Origin: Paramicrobacterium humi
Lineage (GTDB): Bacteria > Actinomycetota > Actinomycetes > Actinomycetales > Microbacteriaceae
Assembly (NCBI RefSeq): GCF_900105715.1
Contig: NZ_FNRY01000001.1
Span: 372,001-436,000 of the forward strand
Direction: 5' to 3'
DNA length: 64,000 nt
In this document: one piece after another, positions 28,561 through 38,138 of the stretch
How positions within the stretch are numbered: position 1 is the stretch's first letter
How the letters are laid out: each line of letters begins with the position of its first letter
Translations under genes and position numbers: made by a program
The notes under the pieces: generated by a model
The model's database searches: none
Told to the model about the DNA's origin: nothing
The model's input: the letters and a program-made list of their open reading frames with translations, nothing else

Positions 28561-30411
28561 CTACTCGACGGTCACCGACTTGGCGAGGTTGCGCGGCTGG
28601 TCGACGTCGAGCCCCTTCGCCGTGGCGAGCTCCATCGCGAAGATCTGCGTCGGGATGACGGCGAGAAGCGGCTCGAACAGCGGCGCTGCGAGAGGGACGC
28701 GCACGACGGTGTCGGCGAACGGCAGCACGGCGACGTCGCCCTCCTCCGCGATCGCGATGATCTTCGCTCCGCGGGCGCGGATCTCCTGAATGTTGGAGAC
28801 GACCTTCGCGTGCATCGTCTGCGAGCCGCGCGGGCTCGGCACGACGACGAAGACGGGCTGGCCAGGCTCGATCAGGGCGATGGGGCCGTGCTTGAGCTCG
28901 CCCGCGGCGAAGCCCTCGGCGTGGATGTAGGCGAGCTCCTTGAGCTTGAGCGCGCCCTCGAGCGCGATCGGGTAGCCGACGTGGCGGCCGAGGAACAGCA
29001 CCGCACGGGAGTCGCTCATCCAGTGCGCGAGCTGGGCGATCTCGTCCTGCTGGGTGAGCACCTCGGCGATCTTGTCGGGCACCGACTGCAGCTGCGCGAT
29101 GTTCTCGGCGAGCGCCTGCTCGGACAGGGTGCCGCGAACGCGTGCGAGGTGCAGGCCGAACAGGTAAAGGGCCGTGATCTGCGCGACGAAGGCCTTCGTC
29201 GACGCGACAGCGACCTCGGGGCCGGCGTGCGTGTAGACGACGGCGTCGGACTCGCGCGGGATCGTCGCGCCCTGCGTGTTGCAGATCGAGAGCGTCTTCG
29301 CGCCGTGGGCCGCGGCGTACTTGACGGCCATGAGCGTGTCCATGGTCTCGCCGGACTGGCTGATCGAGACGACGAGCGTGTGCTCGTCGATGACGGGGTC
29401 GCTGTAGCGGAACTCGTGGCTGAGGGCGACCTCGACGGGAAGCTTCGTCCACTTCTCGATGGCGTACTTGCCGACCATGCCGGCGTACGAGGCGGTGCCG
29501 CACGCGACGACGACGACGCGGGAGATCGTGCCGAAAAGCTCGTCGAGACCCTCGAGCTCGGGAATGTGCACGAGCCCGTCATCTCCGACGCGACCGCGGA
29601 CCGTGTTCGCCACGGCCTCGGGCTCTTCGCTGATCTCCTTGGCCATGAAGCTCGACCAGCCGCCCTTGTCGGCGGCGGACGCGTCCCACTGCACTTCGAA
29701 GGGCGTGGACTCGACGGGGTTGCCCTCGAAGTCGGTGACCTCGACGCCCTCGGGCGTGATCGCGACCATCTGGCCCTCGCCGATCGCGAGGGCGTAGCGC
29801 GTGAACTCGACGAAAGCGGCGACGTCGGAGCCGAGGAAGTTCTCGCCCTCGCCCAACCCGATGACGAGCGGGGAGTTCTGGCGGGCGCCGACGACGAGGT
29901 CGGGCTCGTCCTGGTGCACGGCGAGGAGGGTGAACGCGCCCTCGAGGCGGCCCACGACGCGTCGGAACGCCGCACGCAGGTCGCCCGTCTTCTCGTATTC
30001 GCGGCCGAGCAGGATCGCGGCAGCCTCGGTGTCCGTCTCACTTGCGAAGGTGTAGCCCTCGGCGAGCAGCTCGTCACGGATCGCCGCGAAGTTCTCGATG
30101 ATGCCGTTGTGGATGAGCGCGAGCTTTCCGTCGGCGCTCAAGTGCGGGTGGGCGTTGTCATCGGTCGGTCCGCCGTGCGTGGCCCAGCGCGTGTGTCCGA
30201 TGCCCGTGCTGCTCTGCGGAACGGGAGACTCCGCGACGTCCTCCGCGAGAACGGCGAGCTTGCCGGCGCGCTTGCGCGTGCTCAGGGTTCCGTCTTCGCC
30301 GATGACGGCGACGCCCGCCGAGTCGTATCCGCGGTATTCCAGCCTGCTGAGGCCGTTCATCAGTACGTCGATGCTGTCGCGCTGGCCGACGTATCCCACA
30401 ATTCCACACAT
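28561..30411 (-). CDS. glmS: Glutamine-fructose-6-phosphate aminotransferase
   Basis: A 616-residue enzyme making glucosamine 6-phosphate, the entry to amino-sugar and peptidoglycan precursor synthesis; glmM, the next step, is also in the window. The N-terminal glutaminase begins MCGIVGYVGQ, so Cys2 becomes the nucleophile after Met removal. Two SIS domains follow, the first with SQSGETMDT. It ends with the family KSVTVE. The start is fixed by Cys2. A TAAACT -10 hexamer (30419-30424) lies seven bases before the ATG, so a leaderless mRNA is likely; this leaves no room for a glmS ribozyme. Confidence 0.97.
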   Translation of the reverse strand: MCGIVGYVGQRDSIDVLMNGLSRLEYRGYDSAGVAVIGEDGTLSTRKRAGKLAVLAEDVAESPVPQSSTGIGHTRWATHGGPTDDNAHPHLSADGKLALIHNGIIENFAAIRDELLAEGYTFASETDTEAAAILLGREYEKTGDLRAAFRRVVGRLEGAFTLLAVHQDEPDLVVGARQNSPLVIGLGEGENFLGSDVAAFVEFTRYALAIGEGQMVAITPEGVEVTDFEGNPVESTPFEVQWDASAADKGGWSSFMAKEISEEPEAVANTVRGRVGDDGLVHIPELEGLDELFGTISRVVVVACGTASYAGMVGKYAIEKWTKLPVEVALSHEFRYSDPVIDEHTLVVSISQSGETMDTLMAVKYAAAHGAKTLSICNTQGATIPRESDAVVYTHAGPEVAVASTKAFVAQITALYLFGLHLARVRGTLSEQALAENIAQLQSVPDKIAEVLTQQDEIAQLAHWMSDSRAVLFLGRHVGYPIALEGALKLKELAYIHAEGFAAGELKHGPIALIEPGQPVFVVVPSPRGSQTMHAKVVSNIQEIRARGAKIIAIAEEGDVAVLPFADTVVRVPLAAPLFEPLLAVIPTQIFAMELATAKGLDVDQPRNLAKSVTVE

Positions 30412-30504
30412 GGGCCCAAGTTTACGGGCACAAAGCTGAGCGTCCGACCGCGCGGGCGGCATACCCTGAGGTCAGCCGAACGAGCGGCGATCAAGGAGGA
30501 GCGC

Positions 30505-31875
30505 ATGGACACCATCGACGTGGAGCTTGCAGTGATCGGCTGGGGCAAAGGCGGCAAGACCCTCGCGCGAACCCTCGCTTCCTCGGGCCGGAAGATCGCA
30601 CTGATCGAGCAGTCGCCGCGCATGTACGGCGGCTCGTGCATCAACGTCGCCTGCGTGCCGACGAAGGCTCTCATCACGAGTGCGAGCACGCGCCGTGATT
30701 CCGATGATCCGGACAACTGGTTCACCACGTCCGTCGTGCGTCGCGACACCCTCACGGGCGCCATGAACGACGTGAACTTCCACATGGTCGACGATCTCGA
30801 CTCGGCAACCGTGATCGACGGCCGAGCGCGATTCGTGGAACCGAGGCGCCTCGAGGTCGAGACGGCCGGCGGGACCGTCACGGTGCTCGCGCAGAACGTC
30901 GTCGTCAACGTGGGGACGACGCCGGGCCGCACGCGGATTCCGGGCGCAGACGAGCCGGGAGTGTACGACTCGACGACGATTCAGCACGCGTCCCCGCGGC
31001 CCTCGCGGCTCGTCATCATCGGCGCGGGCGTCGTGGGCGTCGAGTTCGCGACGATGTTCGCGGGCTTCGGCACGCAGGTCGACCTGCTCGGACGGTCCGA
31101 GCGCCTGCTGCCCGGCCGCGACCGGGCGGCCGTCGCAGAGCTCGAGAAGGACCTGAGGGACGCCGGGATCGGCATGCACCTCGGGTTCTCGGTCGACCGG
31201 ATCGAACGGGTGGGGCACGAGTTCACCGTGCACGCGGGCGAGCGGACCTGGAACGGCGACGCCGTGCTTCTCGCGTCCGGGCGTTCGGTCCCGACCGACG
31301 ACCTCGGCCTCGATGCGGCCGGAATCGACGTGGACGAGCGCGGGTACATCGTCGTCGACGAGAAGCTGCGCACGAGCGCGGACGGCGTCTACGCCGTGGG
31401 CGACTGCAACGGCGGCCCGCAGCAGACGTACATCTCGCTCGACGACTTCCGCATCGTGCTCGACCAGTTGACCGGCGATGCGACCCGATCGACGGCAGAC
31501 CGCACAGCGGTGCCGACGACGATCTTCACCGTTCCGCCGTTCGCATCCGTCGGGCTGACAGCCGAGCAGGCAGCGGCCGCGGGACATTCCGTTCTCGCCT
31601 CGAGCAAGCCCGTCGCGAAGATAGCCGCGTGCCCGCGACCCAAGATCCTGGGCGACCCGCGCGGCGTGATCTCGTTCGTCGTCGACGCGCACACCGATGC
31701 CGTGCTCGGCTGCACCTGGTATTCCGTCGACGCGCAGGACGTGATCAACCTCGTCTCGCTCGCGATGGACGCCGGAGTGACGGCGACGCAGCTGAGGAAC
31801 CGCATCTACACGCACCCGTCGACGGCCGAAGCGATGAACGAAGTGCTCGGCGAGCTCACGCCGTTCGAGGGGTGA
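30505..31875 (+). CDS. RclA-like pyridine nucleotide-disulfide oxidoreductase
   Basis: A 456-residue flavoprotein with redox-active C45/C50 (GGSCINVACVPTKAL), an NAD(P) loop IGAGVVGVEF and the second FAD segment YAVGDCNGG. Across its length it is closest to E. coli RclA: the start IGWGKGGKTLA, GVYDSTT, YISLDDFRIV and the end YTHPSTAEAMNEVL all correspond. RclA helps survive hypochlorous acid and has copper reductase activity. Mercuric reductase is less likely because the C-terminal cysteine pair is absent. The ATG has GGAGGA ideally spaced, and TACCCT upstream may be the -10. Confidence 0.85.
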   Translation: MDTIDVELAVIGWGKGGKTLARTLASSGRKIALIEQSPRMYGGSCINVACVPTKALITSASTRRDSDDPDNWFTTSVVRRDTLTGAMNDVNFHMVDDLDSATVIDGRARFVEPRRLEVETAGGTVTVLAQNVVVNVGTTPGRTRIPGADEPGVYDSTTIQHASPRPSRLVIIGAGVVGVEFATMFAGFGTQVDLLGRSERLLPGRDRAAVAELEKDLRDAGIGMHLGFSVDRIERVGHEFTVHAGERTWNGDAVLLASGRSVPTDDLGLDAAGIDVDERGYIVVDEKLRTSADGVYAVGDCNGGPQQTYISLDDFRIVLDQLTGDATRSTADRTAVPTTIFTVPPFASVGLTAEQAAAAGHSVLASSKPVAKIAACPRPKILGDPRGVISFVVDAHTDAVLGCTWYSVDAQDVINLVSLAMDAGVTATQLRNRIYTHPSTAEAMNEVLGELTPFEG

Positions 31876-32242
31876 CCGCCGGCCGGCGCATCGCAAGTCC
31901 CACGATGGCAGCGATGAGCGCCGGCATGAAGAACACTCCGATCGTGAGTGCGCCGAGGAACACGAAGATCGCCAGCAGCACGACGCTCGCAACCGACGCG
32001 GCCTGCCAGCCGCGATGAGGGAAGAACAGCGGAAGCGCCGCGACGACCACGGGAACGGCGAGCGAAATGAGGATCATCGGGCCGTTCACCTCGAGGAAGC
32101 TTCGCGTGACAGTGCTCTCGTGACCGCTCGAATCTGAGGTCACGTCCGTGTAGCGGGTGCCGAAGAGGATCATCGCGTCAGCGGCGAGCGCCAGCACGAC
32201 GGCGATGATCTGAGCGATGCGCTTGCCGTTCACGTAGGGCAA
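31856..32242 (-). CDS. Hypothetical membrane protein, four predicted segments
   Basis: A 128-residue protein not recognised as a named family. It has hydrophobic stretches near residues 10-28, 55-72, 80-98 and 100-118, with an extracytoplasmic polar loop (about 29-50) after the first. The start is uncertain: TTG 32242 has GGAG three bases upstream, while GTG 32233 would remove three residues. The last 20 bases overlap the 3' end of the converging RclA-like gene. It lies 36 bases downstream of the broken toxin gene on the same strand. Confidence 0.6.
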   Translation of the reverse strand: MPYVNGKRIAQIIAVVLALAADAMILFGTRYTDVTSDSSGHESTVTRSFLEVNGPMILISLAVPVVVAALPLFFPHRGWQAASVASVVLLAIFVFLGALTIGVFFMPALIAAIVGLAMRRPAVTPRTA

Positions 32243-32278
32243 AGTCTCCGCCTTTCGCGCGAGGGTGACTCTTGTCGC

Positions 32279-32633
32279 CTATGGTCGCAGGTCGAGGAAG
32301 TCCGAGAGCCACATCGTGACGGAATCGAGGCATTCCGGCGTGACGAAGCCGGCAGCGGCGGTGACCCGGTCTCGGTTCAGCGTGCGCGGCTGTTCCGTCA
32401 TCGCCCAGGATGCTCGGTCGGGCCCGAGTTCCCCCTTGAGCAGCACATGGTTGGGCCAGCCTCTGTTCACCGTCGTCACGGGTACCGCGATGAAGAGCGT
32501 CGTCACCGTTCGCAAGTACGCATTCCCCCGACACGACGAGGACGGGGCGGTGGCCACGCTGCTCGTGTCCGCTGGTCGGATCGAGGGCGACCCATACGAT
32601 CCGCCCTCTCCGGAGTTCGTCAACGAGCGCCAT
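32279..32633 (-). pseudogene. MazF/PemK-family toxin gene broken by a frameshift
   Basis: The N-terminal part (ATG 32633) reads LRRGRIVWVALDPTSGHEQRGHRPVLVVSG, a MazF/PemK start. The rest of the fold (FIAVPVTTVNRG, then ...WLSDFLDL) continues in another frame down to 32279. Removing one base from the five-G run at 32525-32529 (C on the plus strand) restores a single 117-residue protein. MazF-type toxins are sequence-specific endoribonucleases. No antitoxin gene is present between it and the divergent coaA. It may be an inactivated toxin, a phase-variable gene or an assembly error. Confidence 0.8.
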
Positions 32634-32683
32634 CGATCAGCTGAGACGGAAGTGCGGCGAGCCACTGTGCTGCATCCTCCCCA

Positions 32684-32689
32684 TAGAAT
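32684..32689 (+). promoter_or_regulatory. -10 box of coaA
   Basis: TAGAAT, eight bases before the coaA ATG. No ribosome site precedes the start, so a leaderless or near-leaderless mRNA is likely. Confidence 0.55.
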
Positions 32690-32697
32690 GACGTTTT

Positions 32698-33651
32698 ATG
32701 CCCCTTGCGAGAGCCACAGGCGCAATTCCCGTACACACGACGCCGTTCGTCGAGATCGACCGCGCTCGGTGGGCGATGCTCGCCCCGAACATGCAGTCGC
32801 CGCTCACGAACGCGGAGATCGTCCAGCTGCGGGGCCTCGGCGACCGCATGGACATCAACGAGGTCGCCGAGGTCTATCTTCCGCTCAGCCGACTTCTGAG
32901 CCTCTACGTCGCGAACGCGAAGCGCCTGCACGATTCGACCCAGGACTTTCTCGGCGAGTCCACCGGCCGCACCCCCTTCGTCATCGCCGTCGCCGGTTCC
33001 GTCGCCGTCGGAAAGTCCACGGTGTCCCGCCTCCTGCGGGAGCTCATGGCACGCTGGCCCGACACCCCGCGCGTGGAGCTCATCACGACCGACGGCTTCC
33101 TCTACCCCAACGCCGAGCTCGAGCGCCGCGGCATCATGGACCGCAAGGGCTTCCCCGAGTCCTACGACCGGCGCGCGCTGCTGCGTTTCATCACCGAGGT
33201 GAAGTCGGGCGCCGCGGAAGTGCGCGCTCCGTTCTACTCGCACATGCAGTACGACATCGTGCCCGATGCGAGCATCGTCGTGCGCCGGCCGGACGTTCTC
33301 ATCGTCGAGGGTCTCAACGTGCTGCAGCCCGCGTCGACGGGCCAGCTCTCGATCAGCGACCTGTTCGACTTCAGCGTCTACGTCGACGCGCGCACGAGCG
33401 ATATCGCGCACTGGTACGAGGAGCGCTTCATGGAGCTCAAGCGCGGCGCCTTCTCGAACCCGAACTCGTACTTCAACGTCTTCACCGAGCTCGACGACGA
33501 GCAGGCCAGGGTGAAGGCGCGCTATTACTGGGACGAAGTCAACGCGCCGAACCTCGTCGAGAACATCCGTCCGACGCGCGCTCGCGCGAAGCTCGTGCTG
33601 CGCAAGGAGCGCGATCACACGGTCAGCTCCGTGCTGCTCCGCAAGATCTGA
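32698..33651 (+). CDS. coaA: Type I pantothenate kinase
   Basis: A 317-residue kinase that phosphorylates pantothenate, the first step of coenzyme A synthesis. P-loop GSVAVGKST (residues 100-108), the TTDGFLYP segment, the KGFPESYD motif and the SNPNSYF region are all typical of bacterial CoaA. The length is normal. AcpS, encoded 4 kb away, uses the product CoA. Transcribed divergently from the broken toxin gene. Confidence 0.96.
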   Translation: MPLARATGAIPVHTTPFVEIDRARWAMLAPNMQSPLTNAEIVQLRGLGDRMDINEVAEVYLPLSRLLSLYVANAKRLHDSTQDFLGESTGRTPFVIAVAGSVAVGKSTVSRLLRELMARWPDTPRVELITTDGFLYPNAELERRGIMDRKGFPESYDRRALLRFITEVKSGAAEVRAPFYSHMQYDIVPDASIVVRRPDVLIVEGLNVLQPASTGQLSISDLFDFSVYVDARTSDIAHWYEERFMELKRGAFSNPNSYFNVFTELDDEQARVKARYYWDEVNAPNLVENIRPTRARAKLVLRKERDHTVSSVLLRKI

Positions 33652-33700
33652 GCCGCGGCATTCACTGCCCATTCGCAGTCACGCCGCCTACCTTGGGCGC

Positions 33701-34048
33701 ATGGCGTTCGAGTCCGAGATCAGCGCAGACATCGTGCGCGGCGAGAGCAGCAGCCATCCCCTTCATCGGATGCTGCGACAGCTGCGCGCTCGCCTCGACG
33801 GCTACCCGCGACTGCGTCGCGGCTACCGCATAGCGCTCGCTGTGTTCGGCATCCTCATCGTTCTGACGGGATTCGTCCTCGTTCCGCTCCCGGGGCCGGG
33901 CTGGCTCATCGTGTTCCTCGGACTCGCCGTCCTCGGCACCGAGTTCCGCTGGGCACGTCGACTCTCCGGCTGGCTGAAGCGCATGCTGGCCCGATTCTGG
34001 GAGTGGCAGAAGCAGCGTCGCGCGGCCCGGCGCGCGGCACGCGCCTGA
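33701..34048 (+). CDS. PGPGW-motif membrane protein (TIGR02611 type)
   Basis: A 115-residue protein with two adjacent membrane segments (about residues 45-82) joined by the PLPGPGWL motif that defines the family, and a strongly basic C-terminus (QKQRRAARRAARA). The family is widespread in actinobacteria and of unknown function. The start lies six bases after TACCTT (33689-33694), in a context nearly identical to that of the RDD gene (TTGGGCGC before ATG). Confidence 0.85.
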   Translation: MAFESEISADIVRGESSSHPLHRMLRQLRARLDGYPRLRRGYRIALAVFGILIVLTGFVLVPLPGPGWLIVFLGLAVLGTEFRWARRLSGWLKRMLARFWEWQKQRRAARRAARA

Positions 34049-34119
34049 GTTGCCCTCTGCCGCCCCGGCCTACCCCCTAAGATAGGGCCATCGTGCACGG
34101 GCGCACAGAGGGGGAGCGC

Positions 34120-35601
34120 ATGGACTTAGGCGGACTTCAGGCAGCATTCGAGTGGCTGAGCGGAATCATCTGGGGACCGTACTTCCTCATTCCGCTCCTT
34201 CTCGGCACTGGCCTCTATCTGACGATTCGCCTCGGCGGACTGCAGTTCCTCAAACTCGGCGCCGCTCTGCGTCTCGGCATCCTTCGACGCAAGGATGCCG
34301 GATCCGAGGGCGACATCTCCCAGTTCCAAGCACTCACGACGGCGCTCGCGGCGACCGTCGGAACCGGCAACATCGTCGGCGTCGCGACGGCCATCGGCAT
34401 CGGCGGACCCGGCGCGCTGTTCTGGATGTGGGTGACGGGCCTTCTCGGGATGGCGTCCAAATACTCCGAAGCGTTCCTCGGTGTGAGATTCCGCGGCACC
34501 GACGCCGCCGGCGAGAAGTCGGGCGGTCCCCAGTACTACCTCGAGCGCGGCATCAAGGGCCCGCTCGGCAAGATCCTCGGCCTGTCCTTCGCGATCTTCG
34601 CCGTCATCGCCTGCTTCGGCATCGGCAACATGACACAGGGAAACTCGATAGCGACGAACGTCGAGTCGAGCTTCCACGTGCCGACGTGGGTCACCGGCAT
34701 CATCCTCACGGTGCTCGCCCTCATGGTGCTCGTGGGCGGAATCAAGTCGATCGGCAAGGTCACGGCCGGCTTCGTGCCCATCATGATCATCTTCTACGTG
34801 ATCGGCGCCCTCTACATCCTCATCGCCAACATCGGCGAGGTGCCGGCGGCGTTCGCGCAGATCTTCACCGACGCGTTCACGGGAACGAGCGCGGTCGGCG
34901 GCTTCGCTGGCTCCGCCATCATCATCGCCGTGCAGTTCGGCGTCGCACGCGGCATCTTCTCCAACGAGTCCGGCATGGGATCTGCGGCGATCGCTGCCGC
35001 CGCCGCGCAGACGAGCCACCCGGTTCGGCAGGGACTCGTGTCGATGACGCAGACCTTCATCGACACCATCATCGTGGTCTCCTGCACGGGACTCGTCATC
35101 ATCACGACCGGCACCTGGAACGAGATCGACCCGAACACCGGTGAGCAGATCTCCGCGGCGCTCATGACCGGCGAGGCGTTCTCCCACGGCCTCCCCGGCG
35201 AATGGGGGCACTGGATCGTGACGATCGGCCTGGTTATGTTCGCGTTCTCGACGATCCTCGGCTGGTCGTACTACGGCGAGCGCAACATCGAGCGACTCCT
35301 CGGCCGGCGGGCGGTGATGCCGTTCCGCATCGTGTTCTCGCTCATCGTCTTCATCGGCTGCACGGTCGAGCTCGGCGTCGTCTGGGCGTTCTCCGACATG
35401 ATGAACGGACTCATGGCGCTGCCGAACCTCATCGGCCTGCTCATCCTCTCCGGGCTCATCGCCCGGGAGACGAAGCACTACCTCTCCCACGATCCGACCC
35501 TCGAGGCGACGACCGAGCAGGTCCAGGAGTTCATGGCCGGCCAGCCGGGCTGGGAGGACTGGAAGTCCCGCGACGTCGTCGGCTCGAGCCGAACCATGTG
35601 A
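34120..35601 (+). CDS. Sodium:alanine (AGCS family) symporter
   Basis: A 493-residue carrier with about eleven hydrophobic segments. Family signatures are the ATVGTGNIVGVATA stretch (about residues 76-89) and GIFSNESGMGSAAIAAAA in the second half. It imports alanine or glycine with sodium. ATG 34120 has a GGGGGAG ribosome site and homology begins there; an upstream in-frame GTG (34093) is less likely. A strong terminator follows. Confidence 0.94.
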   Translation: MDLGGLQAAFEWLSGIIWGPYFLIPLLLGTGLYLTIRLGGLQFLKLGAALRLGILRRKDAGSEGDISQFQALTTALAATVGTGNIVGVATAIGIGGPGALFWMWVTGLLGMASKYSEAFLGVRFRGTDAAGEKSGGPQYYLERGIKGPLGKILGLSFAIFAVIACFGIGNMTQGNSIATNVESSFHVPTWVTGIILTVLALMVLVGGIKSIGKVTAGFVPIMIIFYVIGALYILIANIGEVPAAFAQIFTDAFTGTSAVGGFAGSAIIIAVQFGVARGIFSNESGMGSAAIAAAAAQTSHPVRQGLVSMTQTFIDTIIVVSCTGLVIITTGTWNEIDPNTGEQISAALMTGEAFSHGLPGEWGHWIVTIGLVMFAFSTILGWSYYGERNIERLLGRRAVMPFRIVFSLIVFIGCTVELGVVWAFSDMMNGLMALPNLIGLLILSGLIARETKHYLSHDPTLEATTEQVQEFMAGQPGWEDWKSRDVVGSSRTM

Positions 35602-35606
35602 CGAGA

Positions 35607-35650
35607 CGCGAATCGGCGCCCCGCGCGGAAGTGCGGGGCGCCGATTCGCG
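35607..35650. terminator. Bidirectional terminator between AGCS symporter and glmM
   Basis: An 18-base perfect stem (35607-35624 with 35633-35650) and eight-base loop between two converging genes. Confidence 0.88.
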
Positions 35651-35662
35651 TTCGAGGGAGAG

Positions 35663-37027
35663 TCAGGCGATGCTGAGGTTTTCCCGCACGACGTTCGCGA
35701 GCTGCTCGGCGACCTGGCCGGCCGTGTCGTGATCGGCCGCTTCGACCATCACGCGCACGAGGGGCTCGGTGCCGCTCGGCCGCAGAAGCACGCGGCCGGT
35801 CTCGCCGAGCAGGTTCTCGGCGTCAGCGACGGCCTTCAGCACGGACTCATCCGAGTGCGCCCGGTTCTTGTCCACATCCTTCACATTGACCATGACCTGC
35901 GGATACACCGTCATCACGGACGCGAGCTCGGCGAGGGACTTGCCCGTGCGCGCCATCTCGCTCACGAGGTGAAGACCCGTGAGGATGCCGTCGCCCGTCG
36001 TCGCGAATTCGCTCATGATCACGTGGCCGGACTGCTCGCCGCCCAGGGCGAGGCCCTGCTCGTTCATGGCCTCGAGCACGTAACGGTCGCCGACCTTCGT
36101 CTGCAGCATCTGCACGCCGTTCTCGGCCATCGCCCGGCGCAGTCCGAGGTTGCTCATGACCGTCGCGACGAGCGTGTTGTCGGTGAGGGTGCCGCGCTCC
36201 TTCATCGACAGGGCGAGGATCGCCATGATCTGGTCGCCGTCGACGACGGTGCCGTTCGCGTCGACCGCGAGACAGCGATCGGCATCGCCGTCATGCGCGA
36301 TCCCGACATCGGCGCCGTGCGCGAGAACCGCCTCGGCGAGCTTGTCGATGTGCGTGGAGCCGCAACCGTCGTTGATGTTGATGCCGTCGGGGTCGTTGCC
36401 GATCACGGTGACCTTCGCGCCGGCGTCCGAGAACACCTGTGGGGAGACGCCGGCGGCCGCCCCGTTCGCGCAGTCGATGACGACGTGCAGCCCGTCGAGC
36501 GTGTGCGGGAGGCTGCCGAGCAGGTGGATGAGGTAGCGGTCCTCGGCGTCCGCGAACCGGCGGATGCGGCCGACGTCGGCACCGGTGGGCAGCAGCTGCT
36601 CGCGCAGCATGTGCTCCTCGATGCGCTCTTCCACGACATCGGGCAGCTTGGTCCCGCCGTACGCGAAGATCTTGATGCCGTTGTCGGGCGCCGGGTTGTG
36701 CGACGCAGAGATCATGAAGCCGAAGTCGGCGTCGATGTTCTGCACGAGGAACGCGGCCGCGGGCGTGGTGATCACGCCGGCGTCGAGCACGTCCACGCCG
36801 CTCGACGCGAGGCCAGCGGCGACGGCGGCGGAGAGGAACTCCCCCGAGACGCGCGGGTCGCGAGCGACGACGGCGACGGGACGCTTCCCCTCAGCACGCC
36901 GCGCCTCAGCACGACGGCCTTGCCCAAGCACCACTGCGGTGGCTTGAGCAAGGCCGAGTGCGAGGTCGGCTGTGAGGAGACCGTTCGCGAGTCCGCGAAC
37001 TCCGTCAGTCCCAAACAGTCGAGCCAT
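35663..37027 (-). CDS. glmM: Phosphoglucosamine mutase
   Basis: A 454-residue enzyme converting glucosamine 6-phosphate to glucosamine 1-phosphate for UDP-GlcNAc. It has the start [10 protein letters not shown], phosphoserine S109 in ISASHNP, the magnesium loop DGDADR, the sugar-binding GGEQSGH and the phosphate-binding RPSGTEP. The order rplM-rpsI-glmM is common in actinobacteria, and the gene follows rpsI by 21 bases. glmS lies 5 kb away but is a separate transcription unit. Confidence 0.97.
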   Translation of the reverse strand: MARLFGTDGVRGLANGLLTADLALGLAQATAVVLGQGRRAEARRAEGKRPVAVVARDPRVSGEFLSAAVAAGLASSGVDVLDAGVITTPAAAFLVQNIDADFGFMISASHNPAPDNGIKIFAYGGTKLPDVVEERIEEHMLREQLLPTGADVGRIRRFADAEDRYLIHLLGSLPHTLDGLHVVIDCANGAAAGVSPQVFSDAGAKVTVIGNDPDGININDGCGSTHIDKLAEAVLAHGADVGIAHDGDADRCLAVDANGTVVDGDQIMAILALSMKERGTLTDNTLVATVMSNLGLRRAMAENGVQMLQTKVGDRYVLEAMNEQGLALGGEQSGHVIMSEFATTGDGILTGLHLVSEMARTGKSLAELASVMTVYPQVMVNVKDVDKNRAHSDESVLKAVADAENLLGETGRVLLRPSGTEPLVRVMVEAADHDTAGQVAEQLANVVRENLSIA

Positions 37028-37048
37028 GAAGAGCCTGCTGTTCGCTGA

Positions 37049-37531
37049 CTAGCGCTTCGAGAACTGAGGAGCCTTGCGGGCCTTCTTGAGACCGGCCTTC
37101 TTGCGCTCCTTGACGCGGGCGTCACGCGAGAGGAAGCCGGCCGACTTGAGCTTCGGACGGTTGTTCTCGACGTCGATCTGGTTCAGGGCGCGGGCGATGC
37201 CGAGGCGGAGAGCGCCGGCCTGGCCCGAGGGGCCGCCGCCGGAGATGCGAGCGATGACGTCGTATCCGCCGGTCAGGTCGAGCACCGTGAACGGGTCGGT
37301 GATGAGCTGCTGGTGCAGCTTGTTCGGGAAGTAGTCGGCAAGCGCACGGCCGTTGACCGTGATCACGCCGGTGCCGGGGACGAGGCGCACGCGGGCGATT
37401 GCCTGCTTGCGGCGGCCGACGGCTGCGCCGGGAACGCTGAGGGCCGGGCGCGGTGCCGCCTCGGCGGCCTGAGCCGGCGTCTCGGTGGAGTAGTTCTCCG
37501 GGGTTTCGATGGAGTCTGCGATCTTCGCCAC
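37049..37531 (-). CDS. rpsI: Ribosomal protein S9
   Basis: A 160-residue small-subunit protein. The S9 core begins near residue 38 ([12 protein letters not shown]) and ends with the conserved basic tail QFSKR that reaches the P-site tRNA. The 35-residue Ala/Glu/Pro-rich N-terminal extension is typical of actinobacteria. The GTG start is at 37531; rplM is immediately upstream. Confidence 0.97.
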   Translation of the reverse strand: MAKIADSIETPENYSTETPAQAAEAAPRPALSVPGAAVGRRKQAIARVRLVPGTGVITVNGRALADYFPNKLHQQLITDPFTVLDLTGGYDVIARISGGGPSGQAGALRLGIARALNQIDVENNRPKLKSAGFLSRDARVKERKKAGLKKARKAPQFSKR

Positions 37532-37559
37532 TGTATGAATCCTTAGCTTGTGTCGGCGC

Positions 37560-38006
37560 TTACTGGGCGACCTGGTCGAACGTGTACGGCTTCGGCTGCT
37601 GCGCGGCGTGCGGGTGCTCGCTGCCGGCGTACACCTTCAGCTTCTTGAGCTGTGCGGCACCGAGTGAGTTCTTCGGGAGCATTCCGCGAACGGCCTTCTC
37701 GACGGCGCGAACGGGGTTCTTCTCGAGGAGCTCGGCGTAGGTAACGGCCTTGAGCCCGCCCGGGTAGCCGGAGTGGCGATAGGCCTTCTTCTTCTCGGCC
37801 TTCTGACCGGTCAGGGCGACCTTGTCGGCGTTGACGATGATGACGAAGTCACCCGCGTCCATGTGGTTGACGAACGTCGGCTTGTGCTTGCCGCGGAGGA
37901 GGACCGCTGCGTGGCTGGCCAGGCGGCCGAGCACGACGTCGGTGGCGTCGATGACGATCCAGTCGCGCTGGATCTCATTAGCCTTCGGGGAGTAAGTGCG
38001 CGTCAC
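37560..38006 (-). CDS. rplM: Ribosomal protein L13
   Basis: A 148-residue large-subunit protein with the L13 core ([43 protein letters not shown]-like segment). GTG 38006 was chosen because L13 homology starts with TRTYSPK and the length becomes normal; upstream residues in the open frame are unlike L13. A 125-base leader separates it from a good promoter. Confidence 0.96.
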   Translation of the reverse strand: MTRTYSPKANEIQRDWIVIDATDVVLGRLASHAAVLLRGKHKPTFVNHMDAGDFVIIVNADKVALTGQKAEKKKAYRHSGYPGGLKAVTYAELLEKNPVRAVEKAVRGMLPKNSLGAAQLKKLKVYAGSEHPHAAQQPKPYTFDQVAQ

Positions 38007-38059
38007 AGTAGTGCTGCTTTCTTGTCGTAAGTTGGACGATCGTGAATCCCGCTCCGTCG

Positions 38060-38081
38060 GGTGTTCCGGAACCGGAACGCC
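38060..38081 (-). other. Hairpin in the rplM leader
   Basis: GTTCCGG/CCGGAAC arms (7 bases) with two further pairs outside one mismatch and a two-base turn, in the 5' untranslated region of the rplM operon. Possible regulatory structure; not matched to a known leader family. Confidence 0.35.
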
Positions 38082-38138
38082 GCACGTGGAGGGCTCAACT
38101 TCGGGTGCGTGCTGCAGAAGCCACGACACCAAAGAACA

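Noticed and set aside
28477-30504. Plus-strand open frame continuous with the RclA-like gene but starting 2 kb earlier
   Set aside because: The upstream part is antisense to glmS and has shadow composition; the real start at 30505 has a strong ribosome site and the family N-terminus.
30411-30504. Possible glmS ribozyme upstream of glmS
   Set aside because: The predicted transcription start coincides with the start codon, so there is no leader, and the ribozyme is characteristic of Firmicutes-type glmS genes.
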